Positions 47,930 through 56,498 of a stretch of 64,000 bases of DNA are shown here, one piece after another. This stretch comes from Salinicoccus sediminis. GTDB taxonomy: Bacteria; Bacillota; Bacilli; Staphylococcales; Salinicoccaceae. Made by a program: the position numbers and the translations under genes. How positions within the stretch are numbered: the first letter of the stretch is position 1; every line of letters starts with the position of its first letter. The stretch lies in the NCBI RefSeq assembly GCF_000986795.1, contig NZ_LAYZ01000024.1:434001-498000 (forward strand). Direction: 5' to 3'. The notes under the pieces are model-generated. The model was not told the origin of the DNA and did not search any database. It was given only the letters and a program-made list of their open reading frames with translations.

Positions 47930-48310
47930 TCATCTCTTTTTCTTTACCGCCATCGTACATCTTGACAGGCATACCAGGTCGCCCGTTTCATCCGCAAGTT
48001 CGATTTCCCATATCTGGGAAGAGCGGCCTTTGTGCCTGCATGCGGCTGTGGCTGTAATCACACCGTCCTGCTTGGTTTTTAGGTGATTGGCGTTGATTTC
48101 CATGCCGAAGGTGATCTCATCGTCCGCAATCTGGCGGGCGGCGCCGAGGCTGGCCGCCGATTCCGCCAGCACGACGCTGGCGCCGCCGTGGAGATATCCG
48201 TACGGCTGCAGAACCTTCTCTGTCACCGGCATCTCCATGACCATCACTCCCGCTTCCTCACGCACGATACGAATGCCGAGCACATCGATGAGCCCTTTCA
48301 TGTCATTCAT
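47930..48310 (-). CDS. Hotdog-fold thioesterase, PaaI/YdiI type
   Basis: A 126-aa acyl-CoA thioesterase-like protein. The hotdog core has YGYLHGGASVVLAESAASLG near residues 36-55, with the catalytic acidic residue after the HGG motif, and ITFGMEINANHLK later. The start ATG at 48310 lies inside the end of pepA, after GGGTGATG; nearby ATG codons at 48316 and 48301 are possible. The likely substrates are aryl- or menaquinone-pathway acyl-CoAs, but this cannot be fixed from sequence. Confidence 0.78.
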   Translation of the reverse strand: MNDMKGLIDVLGIRIVREEAGVMVMEMPVTEKVLQPYGYLHGGASVVLAESAASLGAARQIADDEITFGMEINANHLKTKQDGVITATAACRHKGRSSQIWEIELADETGDLVCLSRCTMAVKKKR

Positions 48311-49790
48311 GGACATCACCCGTTTCCAGGTATTTCACGATCGAATGGATCATGACGCCCGTCGCCCCTTTCGGGCCGTAGGGCGTGCGTTTTGACACCG
48401 TCCCCGTGCCTGCGATGTCAAAGTGGACCCACGGGGTGCCGTTCGTGAACTGCTTGATGAAACATGCCGCGAATGATGCCCTCCCCGGCTGCTCCACATG
48501 GTTCGTGAGGTCGGCGATGGCCGATGATTTCACATTCTTCTCTTCGATCTCCGTGATCGGCAGCTGCCAGATCTCCTCGCCGGTCCTTTTCGCGATTTCA
48601 AAGAAGGGCTCGAGGAAACCGGGTTTTTTATTGGTGAAAATGCCGGTACGCTCTGTGCCGAGTGCCGCTACGACCGCCCCTGTGAGAGTGGCGAAGTCCA
48701 TGATCAGACCCGGTGAATACTGCGACGCATGGAATACCGCATCCGCGAGGACGAGGCGCCCTTCTGCATCGGTATTCTTCACTTCGACGGTGGCGCCGCT
48801 GTATGACGTATATACATCATCCGGGCGCATGCCGTTGCCGTCGATCATATTTTCAGCCAGGGCAATCACGCCGACTACATGGACCGGCAGCTCGAGCGCG
48901 CTTATCGCATGCATCATGCCGACGACGTTCGCAGCGCCGCTCATGTCATACTTCATCTCCGGCATGCCCGTCTTGCTCTTGATGGAATAGCCGCCGGTGT
49001 CATAAGTGACCCCTTTGCCGACCAGCGCCACAGGCTTTCTGGCTTCCGCAGATGGATGCCTGTACTCGATGGTCACGAGCCGCGGCGCGGCTTTTGAAGC
49101 CTTGCCCACTGCGGTGATCAGGCCGTAGCCCTCCCCGGCAAGCGCCTCGTCGTCCTTCACGCTGCCTGAGACGTACTTGCGGTCTCTGAAAATCTCCGCC
49201 ACCTTGTCCGCCATATGTCCAGGCGTCATGATGTTCGGCGGGGTTTCACTGAAACTCCGCGCCATCGCTATGCCGCGTCCGATCTCCTCCCCGCGCTCCA
49301 CCGATCTTTTTATATCCGAGGCACCTGTAATCAGGAGCCCGGTGCCGTCAGAGAAAGAACCCTCCCGGTCCGCCCTGTACGACTCGAATTCATAGACGCT
49401 GACAACGGACATGAGTCCGATCGCTTCCGCAAGGAGCGTCTTGTCATACGGAATTGTATCGAGCAGCAGCTGCCCTTCCCTTGTATCCGTATCCTGCAGG
49501 TATTGGAACAGCTTCCCGAAGAGCTCCTGGACGGCCGGCTGATCCAGACTGTCCGTCTGTCCGAGTCCGAGGGCGATCACTTTGCGGTAGTCCGTCTGGA
49601 TCATCATGCCCGTCGCAGTGATCTTTCCGGCTTCCGGCGACAGGACTTTCTGCTCGACGATCTTGTCCGTCAGGCCGTTCAGCAGTGTATCCACCTCCTC
49701 GAAGTTGTCCATCTGCCTGAAATTTTCCGGCAGGCCGATGATGAGCGGTGCGCTCGTTGCCCCGTAGCTTTCACGGTAGTCGAATTTCAT
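48303..49790 (-). CDS. pepA: Leucyl aminopeptidase, M17 family
   Basis: A cytoplasmic di-metal aminopeptidase that releases N-terminal amino acids from peptides. The 495-aa protein has the metal and active-site motif VGKGVTYDTGGYSIKSKTGM and the M17 signature NTDAEGRLVLADAV. The N-terminal macro-like domain is present but divergent. Start ATG follows AAGGGGGAAAAACC. It corresponds to YuiE/AmpA in Bacillales and overlaps the thioesterase gene by eight bases. Confidence 0.93.
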   Translation of the reverse strand: MKFDYRESYGATSAPLIIGLPENFRQMDNFEEVDTLLNGLTDKIVEQKVLSPEAGKITATGMMIQTDYRKVIALGLGQTDSLDQPAVQELFGKLFQYLQDTDTREGQLLLDTIPYDKTLLAEAIGLMSVVSVYEFESYRADREGSFSDGTGLLITGASDIKRSVERGEEIGRGIAMARSFSETPPNIMTPGHMADKVAEIFRDRKYVSGSVKDDEALAGEGYGLITAVGKASKAAPRLVTIEYRHPSAEARKPVALVGKGVTYDTGGYSIKSKTGMPEMKYDMSGAANVVGMMHAISALELPVHVVGVIALAENMIDGNGMRPDDVYTSYSGATVEVKNTDAEGRLVLADAVFHASQYSPGLIMDFATLTGAVVAALGTERTGIFTNKKPGFLEPFFEIAKRTGEEIWQLPITEIEEKNVKSSAIADLTNHVEQPGRASFAACFIKQFTNGTPWVHFDIAGTGTVSKRTPYGPKGATGVMIHSIVKYLETGDVHE

Positions 49791-49802
49791 GGTTTTTCCC
49801 CC

Positions 49803-50120
49803 TTAGAACATCTGGTACCCGGCCTTGCGCAGATAGCGTATCGTCATCCCTGCCAGTATCGTGCCGACAAGCCCGCCCGAGAGCATGAGTATGTCTGCAG
49901 TGTACAGGTTCGCAAGTTTTGAGCCCAGTGTATTGAATGCCTCTTTTGTATCTGTAAAATATTCCGCCGTCGAAATCCCATCTACAATCAGAAGTACGAT
50001 GAATGGATAGACCCCGACCATGAGCCATGTCACTTTCAGGATCATGTTCAATAAAAAGCTGATGCCGTAGAACAGGACAAAGAACAGAAGCATGGATATT
50101 ACCAGTTGAACTATTGACAT
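49803..50120 (-). CDS. yuiB: YuiB-family membrane protein
   Basis: A 105-aa membrane protein with three hydrophobic segments (5-28, 30-48 and 78-95). Length and sequence (LFYGISFLLNMILKVTWLMVGVYP) match YuiB of Bacillales, of unknown function, which is also found between the NADH dehydrogenase and aminopeptidase genes. Start ATG follows GGAGGCAACAGATTT. It is 12 bases upstream of pepA and likely in the same operon. Confidence 0.75.
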   Translation of the reverse strand: MSIVQLVISMLLFFVLFYGISFLLNMILKVTWLMVGVYPFIVLLIVDGISTAEYFTDTKEAFNTLGSKLANLYTADILMLSGGLVGTILAGMTIRYLRKAGYQMF

Positions 50121-50140
50121 AAATCTGTTGCCTCCATATT

Positions 50141-50174
50141 AAAAAGGCATGGGCATTGAATCAATACCCATGCC
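50141..50174 (-). terminator. Terminator of ndh
   Basis: On the minus strand GGCATGGGTATT pairs with AATGCCCATGCC (one G-T) around GATTC, followed by five T. Confidence 0.88.
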
Positions 50175-50190
50175 GATCTTATCAATTGAA

Positions 50191-51402
50191 TTACAGGAAT
50201 TTACCTTTGGAGTAAGCAAGCATCGGTCCGCCGATCTTGAAGACGGCCCGTGTATCGATGACGCGTTTCATGAAGGCTGCCTTCTTCCCTTTGATCTCGC
50301 GGCCCATGACGATGCCGATGCCGTCTTTGGAACCAAGGGAGCATACAGTACCTTTATCATCGTACTTGAATGGTTCTTTCTTATCTCCTTTGAGCGTAAG
50401 CTCGATGTTCTTCGCCACATGTTCGCCGGCCTGCATGGCAATCTGCGCAGTTGTCGGATATGGACGTGCGTCATCGCCTTCGCCGTTCATCACTGCTGAA
50501 ACATCCCCGATTGCGTAGATGTCTTCATGGCCTTCGATCGTAAGGTCCGGTTTCACGATGATGCGTCCGCGTTTTACGCCGTCGAATGACTCTTCCATCA
50601 GGCTGCTGCCGCGCACGCCGGCAGTCCAGATTACACTGCTCGCCTCCAGCTGCTGTTCCTTGTCATCGATCTTGACGACGAAGCCGTCTTCGTTTGCGGC
50701 CACGATCGGCGTACCGATCATGAATTTGGCGCCGCGGTCCTCAAGATACTTGACCGCATAGTCAGTCAGGTCTTCAGGGAACATCGGCAGCATGGACGGA
50801 GCTGCTTCCACACACGTGATCTTCACTTTGCTGTAATCGATGCCGTATTTCTCACACAGCACGGGAACGCTCTCCACAAGCTCTCCGAGGAATTCGACAC
50901 CGGTGAATCCGGCGCCGCCGACAAGGATGGAAATATCCTTGTCCGCTCCTGAGTTCCTGTAGTTGGCAAAGTTCTTTTCGATTTCATGGCGCGCAGCAAG
51001 CGCAGTCTGCGGGCTGACGATGGAATGTGCATGTTCAGCCATGCCGTCGATGCCGAACGTCTCACTCTCGAAACCGAGTGCGGTGACGAGGATGTCGTAA
51101 TCGAAATCGCCCTGGTTCGTTTCCACACGTTTTTCATCTTTGTGTATCGCCGTCACTTCTGCAGGGATGAACTTGACTTTTGACGCATCCACGACTTTGC
51201 TGATCGGGTATACACCGTCTTCCCAGTCGATTGTTCCGGCTGCTGTTTCATGGAGCCATGTCGCTTCGTAGTGGTATTCATTCTTGTTGATGAGTGTGAT
51301 GTCCGCATCCTGGTGGCCCAGTGATTTCTGCAATTTGGAAACTGCCTGAAGGCCTGCATATCCTGCACCAAGCACGAGGATTTTCTTTCGCTCAAAACTC
51401 AT
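50191..51402 (-). CDS. ndh: Type II NADH:quinone oxidoreductase
   Basis: NDH-2 is a peripheral membrane flavoprotein that passes electrons from NADH to menaquinone without pumping protons. The 403-aa protein has FAD motif [10 protein letters not shown] (residues 10-19), NADH motif [15 protein letters not shown] near residue 160, and the third FAD segment IYAIGDVSA near 295. Its C-terminal helices ([20 protein letters not shown]) are the usual membrane-binding region. Equivalent to YumB/Ndh in Bacillales. Start ATG 51402 follows AAAGGTGACATATA. Confidence 0.94.
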   Translation of the reverse strand: MSFERKKILVLGAGYAGLQAVSKLQKSLGHQDADITLINKNEYHYEATWLHETAAGTIDWEDGVYPISKVVDASKVKFIPAEVTAIHKDEKRVETNQGDFDYDILVTALGFESETFGIDGMAEHAHSIVSPQTALAARHEIEKNFANYRNSGADKDISILVGGAGFTGVEFLGELVESVPVLCEKYGIDYSKVKITCVEAAPSMLPMFPEDLTDYAVKYLEDRGAKFMIGTPIVAANEDGFVVKIDDKEQQLEASSVIWTAGVRGSSLMEESFDGVKRGRIIVKPDLTIEGHEDIYAIGDVSAVMNGEGDDARPYPTTAQIAMQAGEHVAKNIELTLKGDKKEPFKYDDKGTVCSLGSKDGIGIVMGREIKGKKAAFMKRVIDTRAVFKIGGPMLAYSKGKFL

Positions 51403-51460
51403 TATATGTCACCTTTTCTCTCCAATTAATAGTGGTTTAGTGATTTTTACGCCATACTTA

Positions 51461-51500
51461 AAAATCGCTAATATTAGTCACTACTAATATTAGCGATTTT
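51461..51500 (-). terminator. Perfect 18-bp hairpin between the HesB-type gene and ndh
   Basis: AAAATCGCTAATATTAGT (51461-51478) is the exact reverse complement of 51483-51500 around loop CACT. On the minus strand the stem is followed by TTTTTAAG, so it can end the upstream gene. It is also only 58 bases from the ndh start, and no separate ndh promoter is evident between them, so a regulatory role is possible. Confidence 0.75.
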
Positions 51501-51533
51501 CTTCACATATTTCAAGCCATTTAAGATGAATAA

Positions 51534-51890
51534 TTAACAATCCTCGGGCTGTCCCGCAACCTCTTTCGTACGGAATGATGAACCACAGCCGCATGAGAGT
51601 GATGCCTTCGGATTATCAATCGTAAAACCGCCGCCCATGAGGGACTGCTTGAAGCCGATCACAGTGCCGTCGATTACCGGCAGATCATATTTATCAACAA
51701 GGACCCTGACGCCGTGGAATTCGTATTCCTCATCGCGTTCCTGTTTTTCTGTCTCAGCCGCCATGCCGTAAGTCAGTCCTGTGCATCCGCCGCCCTGGAC
51801 TTTGAACCTGAGGAATCCATCCGGCATATCATTCTGTTTGAGCATGTCCTTGACTTCGTACGCTGCGCTTTCAGTCAATTCAATTGCCAT
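51534..51890 (-). CDS. HesB/IscA-family Fe-S carrier protein
   Basis: A 118-aa A-type carrier that transfers Fe-S clusters to target enzymes. The three ligand cysteines are seen: GGGCTGLTYG near residue 36 and SCGCGSSF near residue 100. It has a long connecting loop and a C-terminal extra cysteine (EDC). Bacillales counterparts are YutM/ErpA. It belongs to a neighbourhood of Fe-S and thiol proteins (YuzB, NifU, YuzD, LipA). Confidence 0.88.
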   Translation of the reverse strand: MAIELTESAAYEVKDMLKQNDMPDGFLRFKVQGGGCTGLTYGMAAETEKQERDEEYEFHGVRVLVDKYDLPVIDGTVIGFKQSLMGGGFTIDNPKASLSCGCGSSFRTKEVAGQPEDC

Positions 51891-51934
51891 AATATCAATC
51901 CTCCATTTAGTTTATTATATATCAACACGGGCCC

Positions 51935-52198
51935 CTAACTCAAATCTTCGAACCATGCTTCCTGTTCAACCTTCAATTTATCTATTCTTCTGTATATCTT
52001 CTCAAGCAGTTTTTCAGGTGTCGTGGCACTGACGATCTTGCCCTCCACCAGGACGAAGAATGCCTTGCTGCAAAGACCGCAGTGGCCCAGGCATCCGTAA
52101 TCCAGAACATCGATCTCCGGATCCTCCTCGAGTGTCCGGTATACTTCCCCGGTCCCCTTCAGCATATTCGAAGAGCAGAATTCAACAAGTGTAAGCAT
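51935..52198 (-). CDS. yuzB: YuzB-family (DUF1450) protein
   Basis: An 87-aa protein with a thioredoxin-like [2Fe-2S] ferredoxin appearance: Cys8 in LVEFCSSN and a cluster GCLGHCGLCSKAF near residues 36-48. The family has no settled function that I know. The start ATG at 52198 follows GGAGGTGACCGCA. It is divergent to yutJ and 44 bases upstream of the HesB-type gene. Confidence 0.78.
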   Translation of the reverse strand: MLTLVEFCSSNMLKGTGEVYRTLEEDPEIDVLDYGCLGHCGLCSKAFFVLVEGKIVSATTPEKLLEKIYRRIDKLKVEQEAWFEDLS

Positions 52199-52299
52199 TG
52201 CGGTCACCTCCCGTACGCATTATTACAACTTCCATTGTAGTTTAAGGATTTAACTATTATACTGTATATAAGAGAATTTCTAAACAAGGCGGTACTGAT

Positions 52300-53361
52300 A
52301 TGAAGAAAATAGTTTGCCTCGGCGGCGGCTACGGTAACATGCGCTTCATCCAGCGCATGCTTCCAAAATTGCCATCCGACTACAGCATCACCCTCGTCGA
52401 TATGAACCCGTATCACGGACTTAAAACCGAGTACTATGCGCTCGCTGCAGGTACTAAAAGCGAAAAGAAAGTCCGCGTTGACTTTCCTGATGATGACAGG
52501 GTCGAAGTCCTTTTCGATACGATCAGGGAAATCGACATCGAAGCCGGCAGGGTCACTCTCGAACACGGTTCCCTGGACTACGACAAACTCATCATCGGCC
52601 TCGGCTGTGAAGACAAATACCACGGCGTGCCCGGCGCAGCCGAACATACTTTCAGCATCCAGACACTCAGGAAATCACGCGCCACATATGAACAGATCGG
52701 CCAGCTCAAGCCGAATGCCACAGTCGGCATCGTCGGCGCCGGATTGAGCGGCATAGAAATCGCAAGTGAACTCCGTGAATCACGGGGTGACCTCAGCATC
52801 AAACTCTTCGACCGCGGGGAACGCATACTGCCGATGTACCCCGCCCGCCTCAGCGCCTATGTCAAAAGATGGTTCGATGAAAATGACGTCGAAGTCATAC
52901 CGAACTCGAACATCGTCAAGGTCGAAGCCGACAAAGTCTACAACAACAATGATTCGCATGATGTCGACATGTGCATCTGGACTGCAGGCGTGCAGCCTGT
53001 AGAAGTCGTGCGGAACCTGCCGGCCGACTTCGGACCCGGCGGCCGGGTGGAGCTCAACCAGTATCACCAGATACCCGGCCATCGTAATGTCTACGTCGTC
53101 GGTGACTGTGCGGCACTTGAGCATGCACCTTCCGCCCAGGTGGCGGAAGGCCAGGCCGAGCAGATCGCCGAAGTGATCGATGATATCTTAAAAGGCAGGG
53201 AGCTGCCGGGAGAGATGCCCGAGATCAAGATGCAGGGCATACTCGGCTCGCTCGGCTCCAAGGAAGGCTTCGCCTACCTCAAGGAACGCACGGTCACGGG
53301 GCGCATTGCCCGCATGCTGAAGAGCGGTGTACTCTGGATGTATAAACTCGGAAATAATTGA
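52300..53361 (+). CDS. yutJ: YutJ-like NADH dehydrogenase-family flavoprotein
   Basis: A 353-aa pyridine nucleotide-disulfide oxidoreductase related to NDH-2. The FAD motif is LGGGYGNMRF (residues 7-16), the NAD motif VGAGLSGIEIASEL is near residue 146, and VYVVGDCAALEHAP is near 265. It is shorter than ndh in this window and has only a short C-terminal membrane-type helix region. Its electron acceptor is unknown. It is transcribed alone on the plus strand between Fe-S genes. Confidence 0.85.
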   Translation: MKKIVCLGGGYGNMRFIQRMLPKLPSDYSITLVDMNPYHGLKTEYYALAAGTKSEKKVRVDFPDDDRVEVLFDTIREIDIEAGRVTLEHGSLDYDKLIIGLGCEDKYHGVPGAAEHTFSIQTLRKSRATYEQIGQLKPNATVGIVGAGLSGIEIASELRESRGDLSIKLFDRGERILPMYPARLSAYVKRWFDENDVEVIPNSNIVKVEADKVYNNNDSHDVDMCIWTAGVQPVEVVRNLPADFGPGGRVELNQYHQIPGHRNVYVVGDCAALEHAPSAQVAEGQAEQIAEVIDDILKGRELPGEMPEIKMQGILGSLGSKEGFAYLKERTVTGRIARMLKSGVLWMYKLGNN

Positions 53362-53375
53362 AGACACGTAAAGAA

Positions 53376-53407
53376 AAGAGCCCGGGCAGTTTCTGCCGAG
53401 GGCTCTT
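53376..53407. terminator. Terminator between yutJ and the NifU-like gene
   Basis: AAGAGCCC pairs with GGGCTCTT with a further inner GGCAG/CTGCC stem. A-rich and T-rich flanks on both sides suggest it serves both convergent genes. Confidence 0.78.
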
Positions 53408-53429
53408 GTTATGTCAAAAATGATATTAC

Positions 53430-53672
53430 TTAGAAAACCTGTTCGACTTCGACGAAGCCCGGAACTTCTTCAAGCAGGGCACGCTCGATGCCTGCTTTGA
53501 GTGTGATTGTGGAACTCGGGCATGTACCGCATGCACCGAGAAGGCGGAGTTTCACGATGCCGTCCTCCACATCCACGAGTTCGCAGTCTCCTCCGTCCCT
53601 AAGCAGGAACGGGCGCAATTTATCTAAAACGTCATCAACCTGTTCGAACATTGTATCCTGTCCAGTTGTCAT
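53430..53672 (-). CDS. NifU C-terminal domain Fe-S scaffold protein
   Basis: An 80-aa Nfu-type protein that carries a [4Fe-4S] cluster via the CxxC in [16 protein letters not shown] (Cys48 and Cys51). It consists of the NifU C-terminal domain only, as YutI in Bacillus and Nfu in S. aureus. Start ATG 53672, with GGGAGTGAACTGCA before it. Divergent from yuzD. Confidence 0.92.
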   Translation of the reverse strand: MTTGQDTMFEQVDDVLDKLRPFLLRDGGDCELVDVEDGIVKLRLLGACGTCPSSTITLKAGIERALLEEVPGFVEVEQVF

Positions 53673-53769
53673 TGCAGTTCACTCCCTATCAATTCTTACG
53701 CAAATTCTTGTATCTATATTATAATGGATACAGAAGAAAAAATCCATCATCTGAAAGGAGTAGTTTCAA

Positions 53770-54081
53770 ATGAAATATGTTGTCAATGTCTATGGCCGTG
53801 ATGTCATCTGTGCAAGCTGCGTCAATGCGCCGGGTTCAAAAGATACGTATGACTGGCTCGAGGCAGTGCTCGGACGGAAGTATCCGGACCATGACCTGCA
53901 CTTCAACTATATCGATATGGACCGTGATGAAAACCTGTCTGACTACGACGAGGAAATCATCGGACGCATCAACGATGACGAGCTCTTCTATCCCCTCGTC
54001 GCCATCAATGATGAAATCGTGCAGGACGGCTACGTCCAGCTGAAGCCGATCCAGAAATGGATGGACAGCAAAACGGCATAG
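53770..54081 (+). CDS. yuzD: YuzD-family (DUF1462) thioredoxin-like protein
   Basis: A 103-aa protein that begins like a glutaredoxin or thioredoxin fold: strand YVVNVYGRDVI then Cys14-Ala-Ser-Cys17. The rest (FNYIDMDRDENLSDYDEEII and YPLVAINDEIV) fits YuzD/DUF1462. The CxxC and the position beside a NifU-like gene suggest a redox or Fe-S related job, but this is inference. Start ATG follows AAAGGAGTAGTTTCAA. Confidence 0.8.
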   Translation: MKYVVNVYGRDVICASCVNAPGSKDTYDWLEAVLGRKYPDHDLHFNYIDMDRDENLSDYDEEIIGRINDDELFYPLVAINDEIVQDGYVQLKPIQKWMDSKTA

Positions 54082-54116
54082 AAAGATCCTCCGGTGCGGT
54101 GCCCGGAGGATCTTTC
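54082..54116. terminator. Bidirectional terminator between yuzD and bioY
   Basis: AAAGATCCTCCGG pairs perfectly with CCGGAGGATCTTT around an 8-base loop. It serves both convergent genes. Confidence 0.88.
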
Positions 54117-54656
54117 TCATATTGCCGGCCTGAGTCCCCGCCTGTAGAGCGTTTTGCCGAACATGGCCGTAAGCACGGTGATGATCGTATCCTTGATGAC
54201 GAAAGGCACCACGGTCAGCATAAGGGCTTCCGCAAGACCGACCGGCGTGCCGATCACCTGGTTCATGATGAATACGAAGTAAAGAAGCCCGGATACATAG
54301 ATGACGAGAAGCGCAATCATTCCGAAACCTGCCGTCTTTAGAAGGCTCCTGCCATCTCCCGCACCGAGACCGGCGATGAATGCTGCGGGGATAAAGCCGA
54401 TGACAAAGCCGAATGACGGCGACATGAGCGAACCGATGCCGCCGGATCCTGCAAACACCGGGACACCGACGAGCCCCACGAGCATGTATACGGTTGTGCT
54501 CAGCGCACCGAGCTTCGGACCGAGCAGGAAGCCTGCGAGCAGCACCATCGGTACCTGGAATGTGACCGGCACCGGCCCGATCGGAATCCTGATCTGCGCC
54601 CCCACCGCTATCAGTGCTGCAAAAAGTGCTGCGTAAATCAGATGTTTCGTCTTCAT
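54117..54656 (-). CDS. bioY: Biotin transporter BioY
   Basis: BioY is the substrate-binding membrane subunit of energy-coupling-factor biotin uptake. The 179-aa protein has six hydrophobic segments and the family motif FQVPMVLLAGFLLGPKLGAL near residues 33-52, followed by GGIGSLMSPSFGFVIGF. No EcfT or EcfA genes are adjacent, so it would rely on shared ECF components or act alone. A BirA-type operator lies upstream. Start ATG 54656. Confidence 0.93.
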   Translation of the reverse strand: MKTKHLIYAALFAALIAVGAQIRIPIGPVPVTFQVPMVLLAGFLLGPKLGALSTTVYMLVGLVGVPVFAGSGGIGSLMSPSFGFVIGFIPAAFIAGLGAGDGRSLLKTAGFGMIALLVIYVSGLLYFVFIMNQVIGTPVGLAEALMLTVVPFVIKDTIITVLTAMFGKTLYRRGLRPAI

Positions 54657-54710
54657 ATGATGAACCCCTTTTTATGTATGATATCCATATTATATCACTC
54701 CGCCGGTTAA

Positions 54711-54741
54711 TTGTTAACCATTTTATAAATAAGGTTGACAA
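54711..54741 (-). promoter_or_regulatory. BirA operator of bioY
   Basis: TTGTTAACC (54711-54719) and GGTTGACAA (54733-54741) form an inverted repeat with a 13-base AT-rich spacer. This is the pattern of the biotin repressor BirA site in Firmicutes (one mismatch between arms). It lies 55-85 bases before bioY, where promoter elements would be, so biotin would repress uptake. Confidence 0.8.
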
Positions 54742-54755
54742 TTAGGTTCTGAATA

Positions 54756-54780
54756 AAGCCCCCGTCGCCGGGGACCTTTT
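54756..54780 (-). terminator. Terminator of the hydroxyacid dehydrogenase gene
   Basis: On the minus strand GTCCCCG pairs with CGGGGGC (one T-G) around GCGA, followed by TTTAT. It directly follows the stop codon. Confidence 0.7.
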
Positions 54781-55736
54781 CATCCTACCGGTGTGATCGG
54801 CCTGCCGCCGTTCAGCACCTCCATGATATTGTTTACGCACAGGTTCATCATGTTGTTGCGGGTTGCGACCGATGCACTGCCGATGTGCGGCAGCAGCGTC
54901 ATGTTGTCCAGCCCGACAAACTGATGGTCCGCACCGATCGGTTCATTTTCAAACACATCAAGCGCCGCGCCGGCGATCACTCCCGTTCTGACGGCTTCTG
55001 CCAGATCGTCCTCAACGACATGGGCGCCGCGGCCGATGTTGATGAAGTGCGCCGTATCCTTCATCTTACCGAAAGCTTCCGCATCGAATTTGTGCTTCGT
55101 CTCTTCAGTGAGCGGTGCTGCACACAGTACGAAATCCGACTCGCTGAGCAGCTCATCGAAGCTGACCAGTTTCGCGCCGAGGTCATCCGCCGCCCCTGAT
55201 TCCGATCTGTTATGGTACAGGATGTTCGATCTGAACCCGGCGAGGCGTCTAGCAAAGGCGGCGCCGATGGAGCCCATCCCGAAGATTCCGACCGTCTTGC
55301 CGAAGACATCGGTGCCGGCCATGTGGTACGGACTCCAGCCGGACCAGCCGCCTTCCATGAGCTCTTTATTGGCCGCGAGCACTTTGCGTGCTGAAACGAG
55401 CATCAGCGTGAATGCGAGCTCGGCAGTCGTTTCGGTGAGCACATCCGGAGTGTTTGTGATCACCACTTCATGGCGCCGGGCTGCATCAAGGTCGATATTG
55501 TCGAAGCCAACCGCGAGGTTGGCAACAACCTTCAGCTCCGGCGCATTCGACAGGAACTCTTCGTCGACTTTATCGCTCAGCATCGAGAGCACCGCATGGG
55601 CATCTTTCGTCTCTTCAAGGAATTTTTCACGCGGCATCGGCTTCTGGTCCTCTTCCCAGACCGACACCTCGAAGTCTTTGCGCAGCTTGTCTACAATATC
55701 CGGGTTGATGTTTCTTGTTATGACTATCTTTTTCAA
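54780..55736 (-). CDS. D-2-hydroxyacid dehydrogenase (glyoxylate/hydroxypyruvate reductase type)
   Basis: A cytoplasmic NAD(P) enzyme that reduces 2-oxo acids to D-2-hydroxy acids. The 318-aa protein has the cofactor motif GIFGMGSIGAAFARR near residue 150, followed by INIGRGAHVVEDDL with the catalytic arginine and the catalytic histidine in LLPHIGSA near residue 285. Sequence is closest to the glyoxylate or hydroxypyruvate reductase branch. Its stop abuts the terminator, and it lies one base downstream of yutF's last base. Confidence 0.88.
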   Translation of the reverse strand: MKKIVITRNINPDIVDKLRKDFEVSVWEEDQKPMPREKFLEETKDAHAVLSMLSDKVDEEFLSNAPELKVVANLAVGFDNIDLDAARRHEVVITNTPDVLTETTAELAFTLMLVSARKVLAANKELMEGGWSGWSPYHMAGTDVFGKTVGIFGMGSIGAAFARRLAGFRSNILYHNRSESGAADDLGAKLVSFDELLSESDFVLCAAPLTEETKHKFDAEAFGKMKDTAHFINIGRGAHVVEDDLAEAVRTGVIAGAALDVFENEPIGADHQFVGLDNMTLLPHIGSASVATRNNMMNLCVNNIMEVLNGGRPITPVG

Positions 55737-56498
55737 CTACCTGACACTCCATTCCTTTAAGTTATCAATCATATATGTCGGCGGGTGCGTTTTCCCTTCC
55801 ACATCCTCTTTCGGGGTGACGCCCGTGTTGACATGTAAAGTATCCACTCCGCCGTTGATCCCTGTCAATATATCCGTATCGTAATTGTCGCCGACCATGA
55901 GGACGTCCTCTTTCGGCAGGCCCAGCGCAGATACTGCGGATTCCAGTATGATGCCCTCCGGCTTGCCGATTATGACCGGCTCGATGCCTGTCGCAACAGT
56001 CAGTACGGAAACAAGCGAACCATTGCCCGGCACGAACCCTTTTTCAGTCGGGAACTTTTTGTCCGGGTTCGTGGCGATGAACCGGGCGCCGGCATTGATC
56101 ATGAGCGTCCCTTTCGAGAGCTTTTCATAGTTGATTCCAGGATCGAGACCCATCACTACATAATCGGCATCGCTGTCAGTGACGGTGAGGCCCGATGCTT
56201 CAATCGTCCCTTTCAGACTGTCCGTGCCGATGACATAGACCGAGGCGCCGGGGGCAGTCTCCCTGAGATAGGCGGCTGTCGCCATCGACGACGTATAGAG
56301 CGTCTCGGGCTGGATATCAAACCCCATATCCAGCAGTTTCTGCGCCGCTTCCACCTGTGTCTTCGTCGCATTGTTCGTCAGGAACACATAGGGGATGCTC
56401 TCTTCATTCAGCCGGTCAATAAAGTCCACCGCCCCGTCGATGACGGCCGTCCCGTTGTACATCGTTCCGTCAAGGTCGATGAGATAGCCCTTATACAT
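55737..56498 (-). CDS. yutF: NagD-like HAD phosphatase (YutF)
   Basis: A 253-aa cytoplasmic phosphatase of the NagD subfamily, probably acting on p-nitrophenyl-phosphate-like small substrates or nucleotide phosphates. Motif I is LIDLDGTMYNG (residues 6-16), followed by VFLTNNATKT with a C2 cap, and motif IV VLMVGDNYDTDI. The start is ATG 56498, after AAGGGGGATCAGCACG; the open frame upstream overlaps yutE. It overlaps yutE by eight bases. Confidence 0.88.
   Translation of the reverse strand: MYKGYLIDLDGTMYNGTAVIDGAVDFIDRLNEESIPYVFLTNNATKTQVEAAQKLLDMGFDIQPETLYTSSMATAAYLRETAPGASVYVIGTDSLKGTIEASGLTVTDSDADYVVMGLDPGINYEKLSKGTLMINAGARFIATNPDKKFPTEKGFVPGNGSLVSVLTVATGIEPVIIGKPEGIILESAVSALGLPKEDVLMVGDNYDTDILTGINGGVDTLHVNTGVTPKEDVEGKTHPPTYMIDNLKEWSVR

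Noticed and set aside
51525-51540. Rex (redox repressor) box near ndh
   Set aside because: TTGTTAATTATTCAT matches only one half of the TTGTGAA-N4-TTCACAA pattern and overlaps the stop of the HesB-type gene, far from a promoter.
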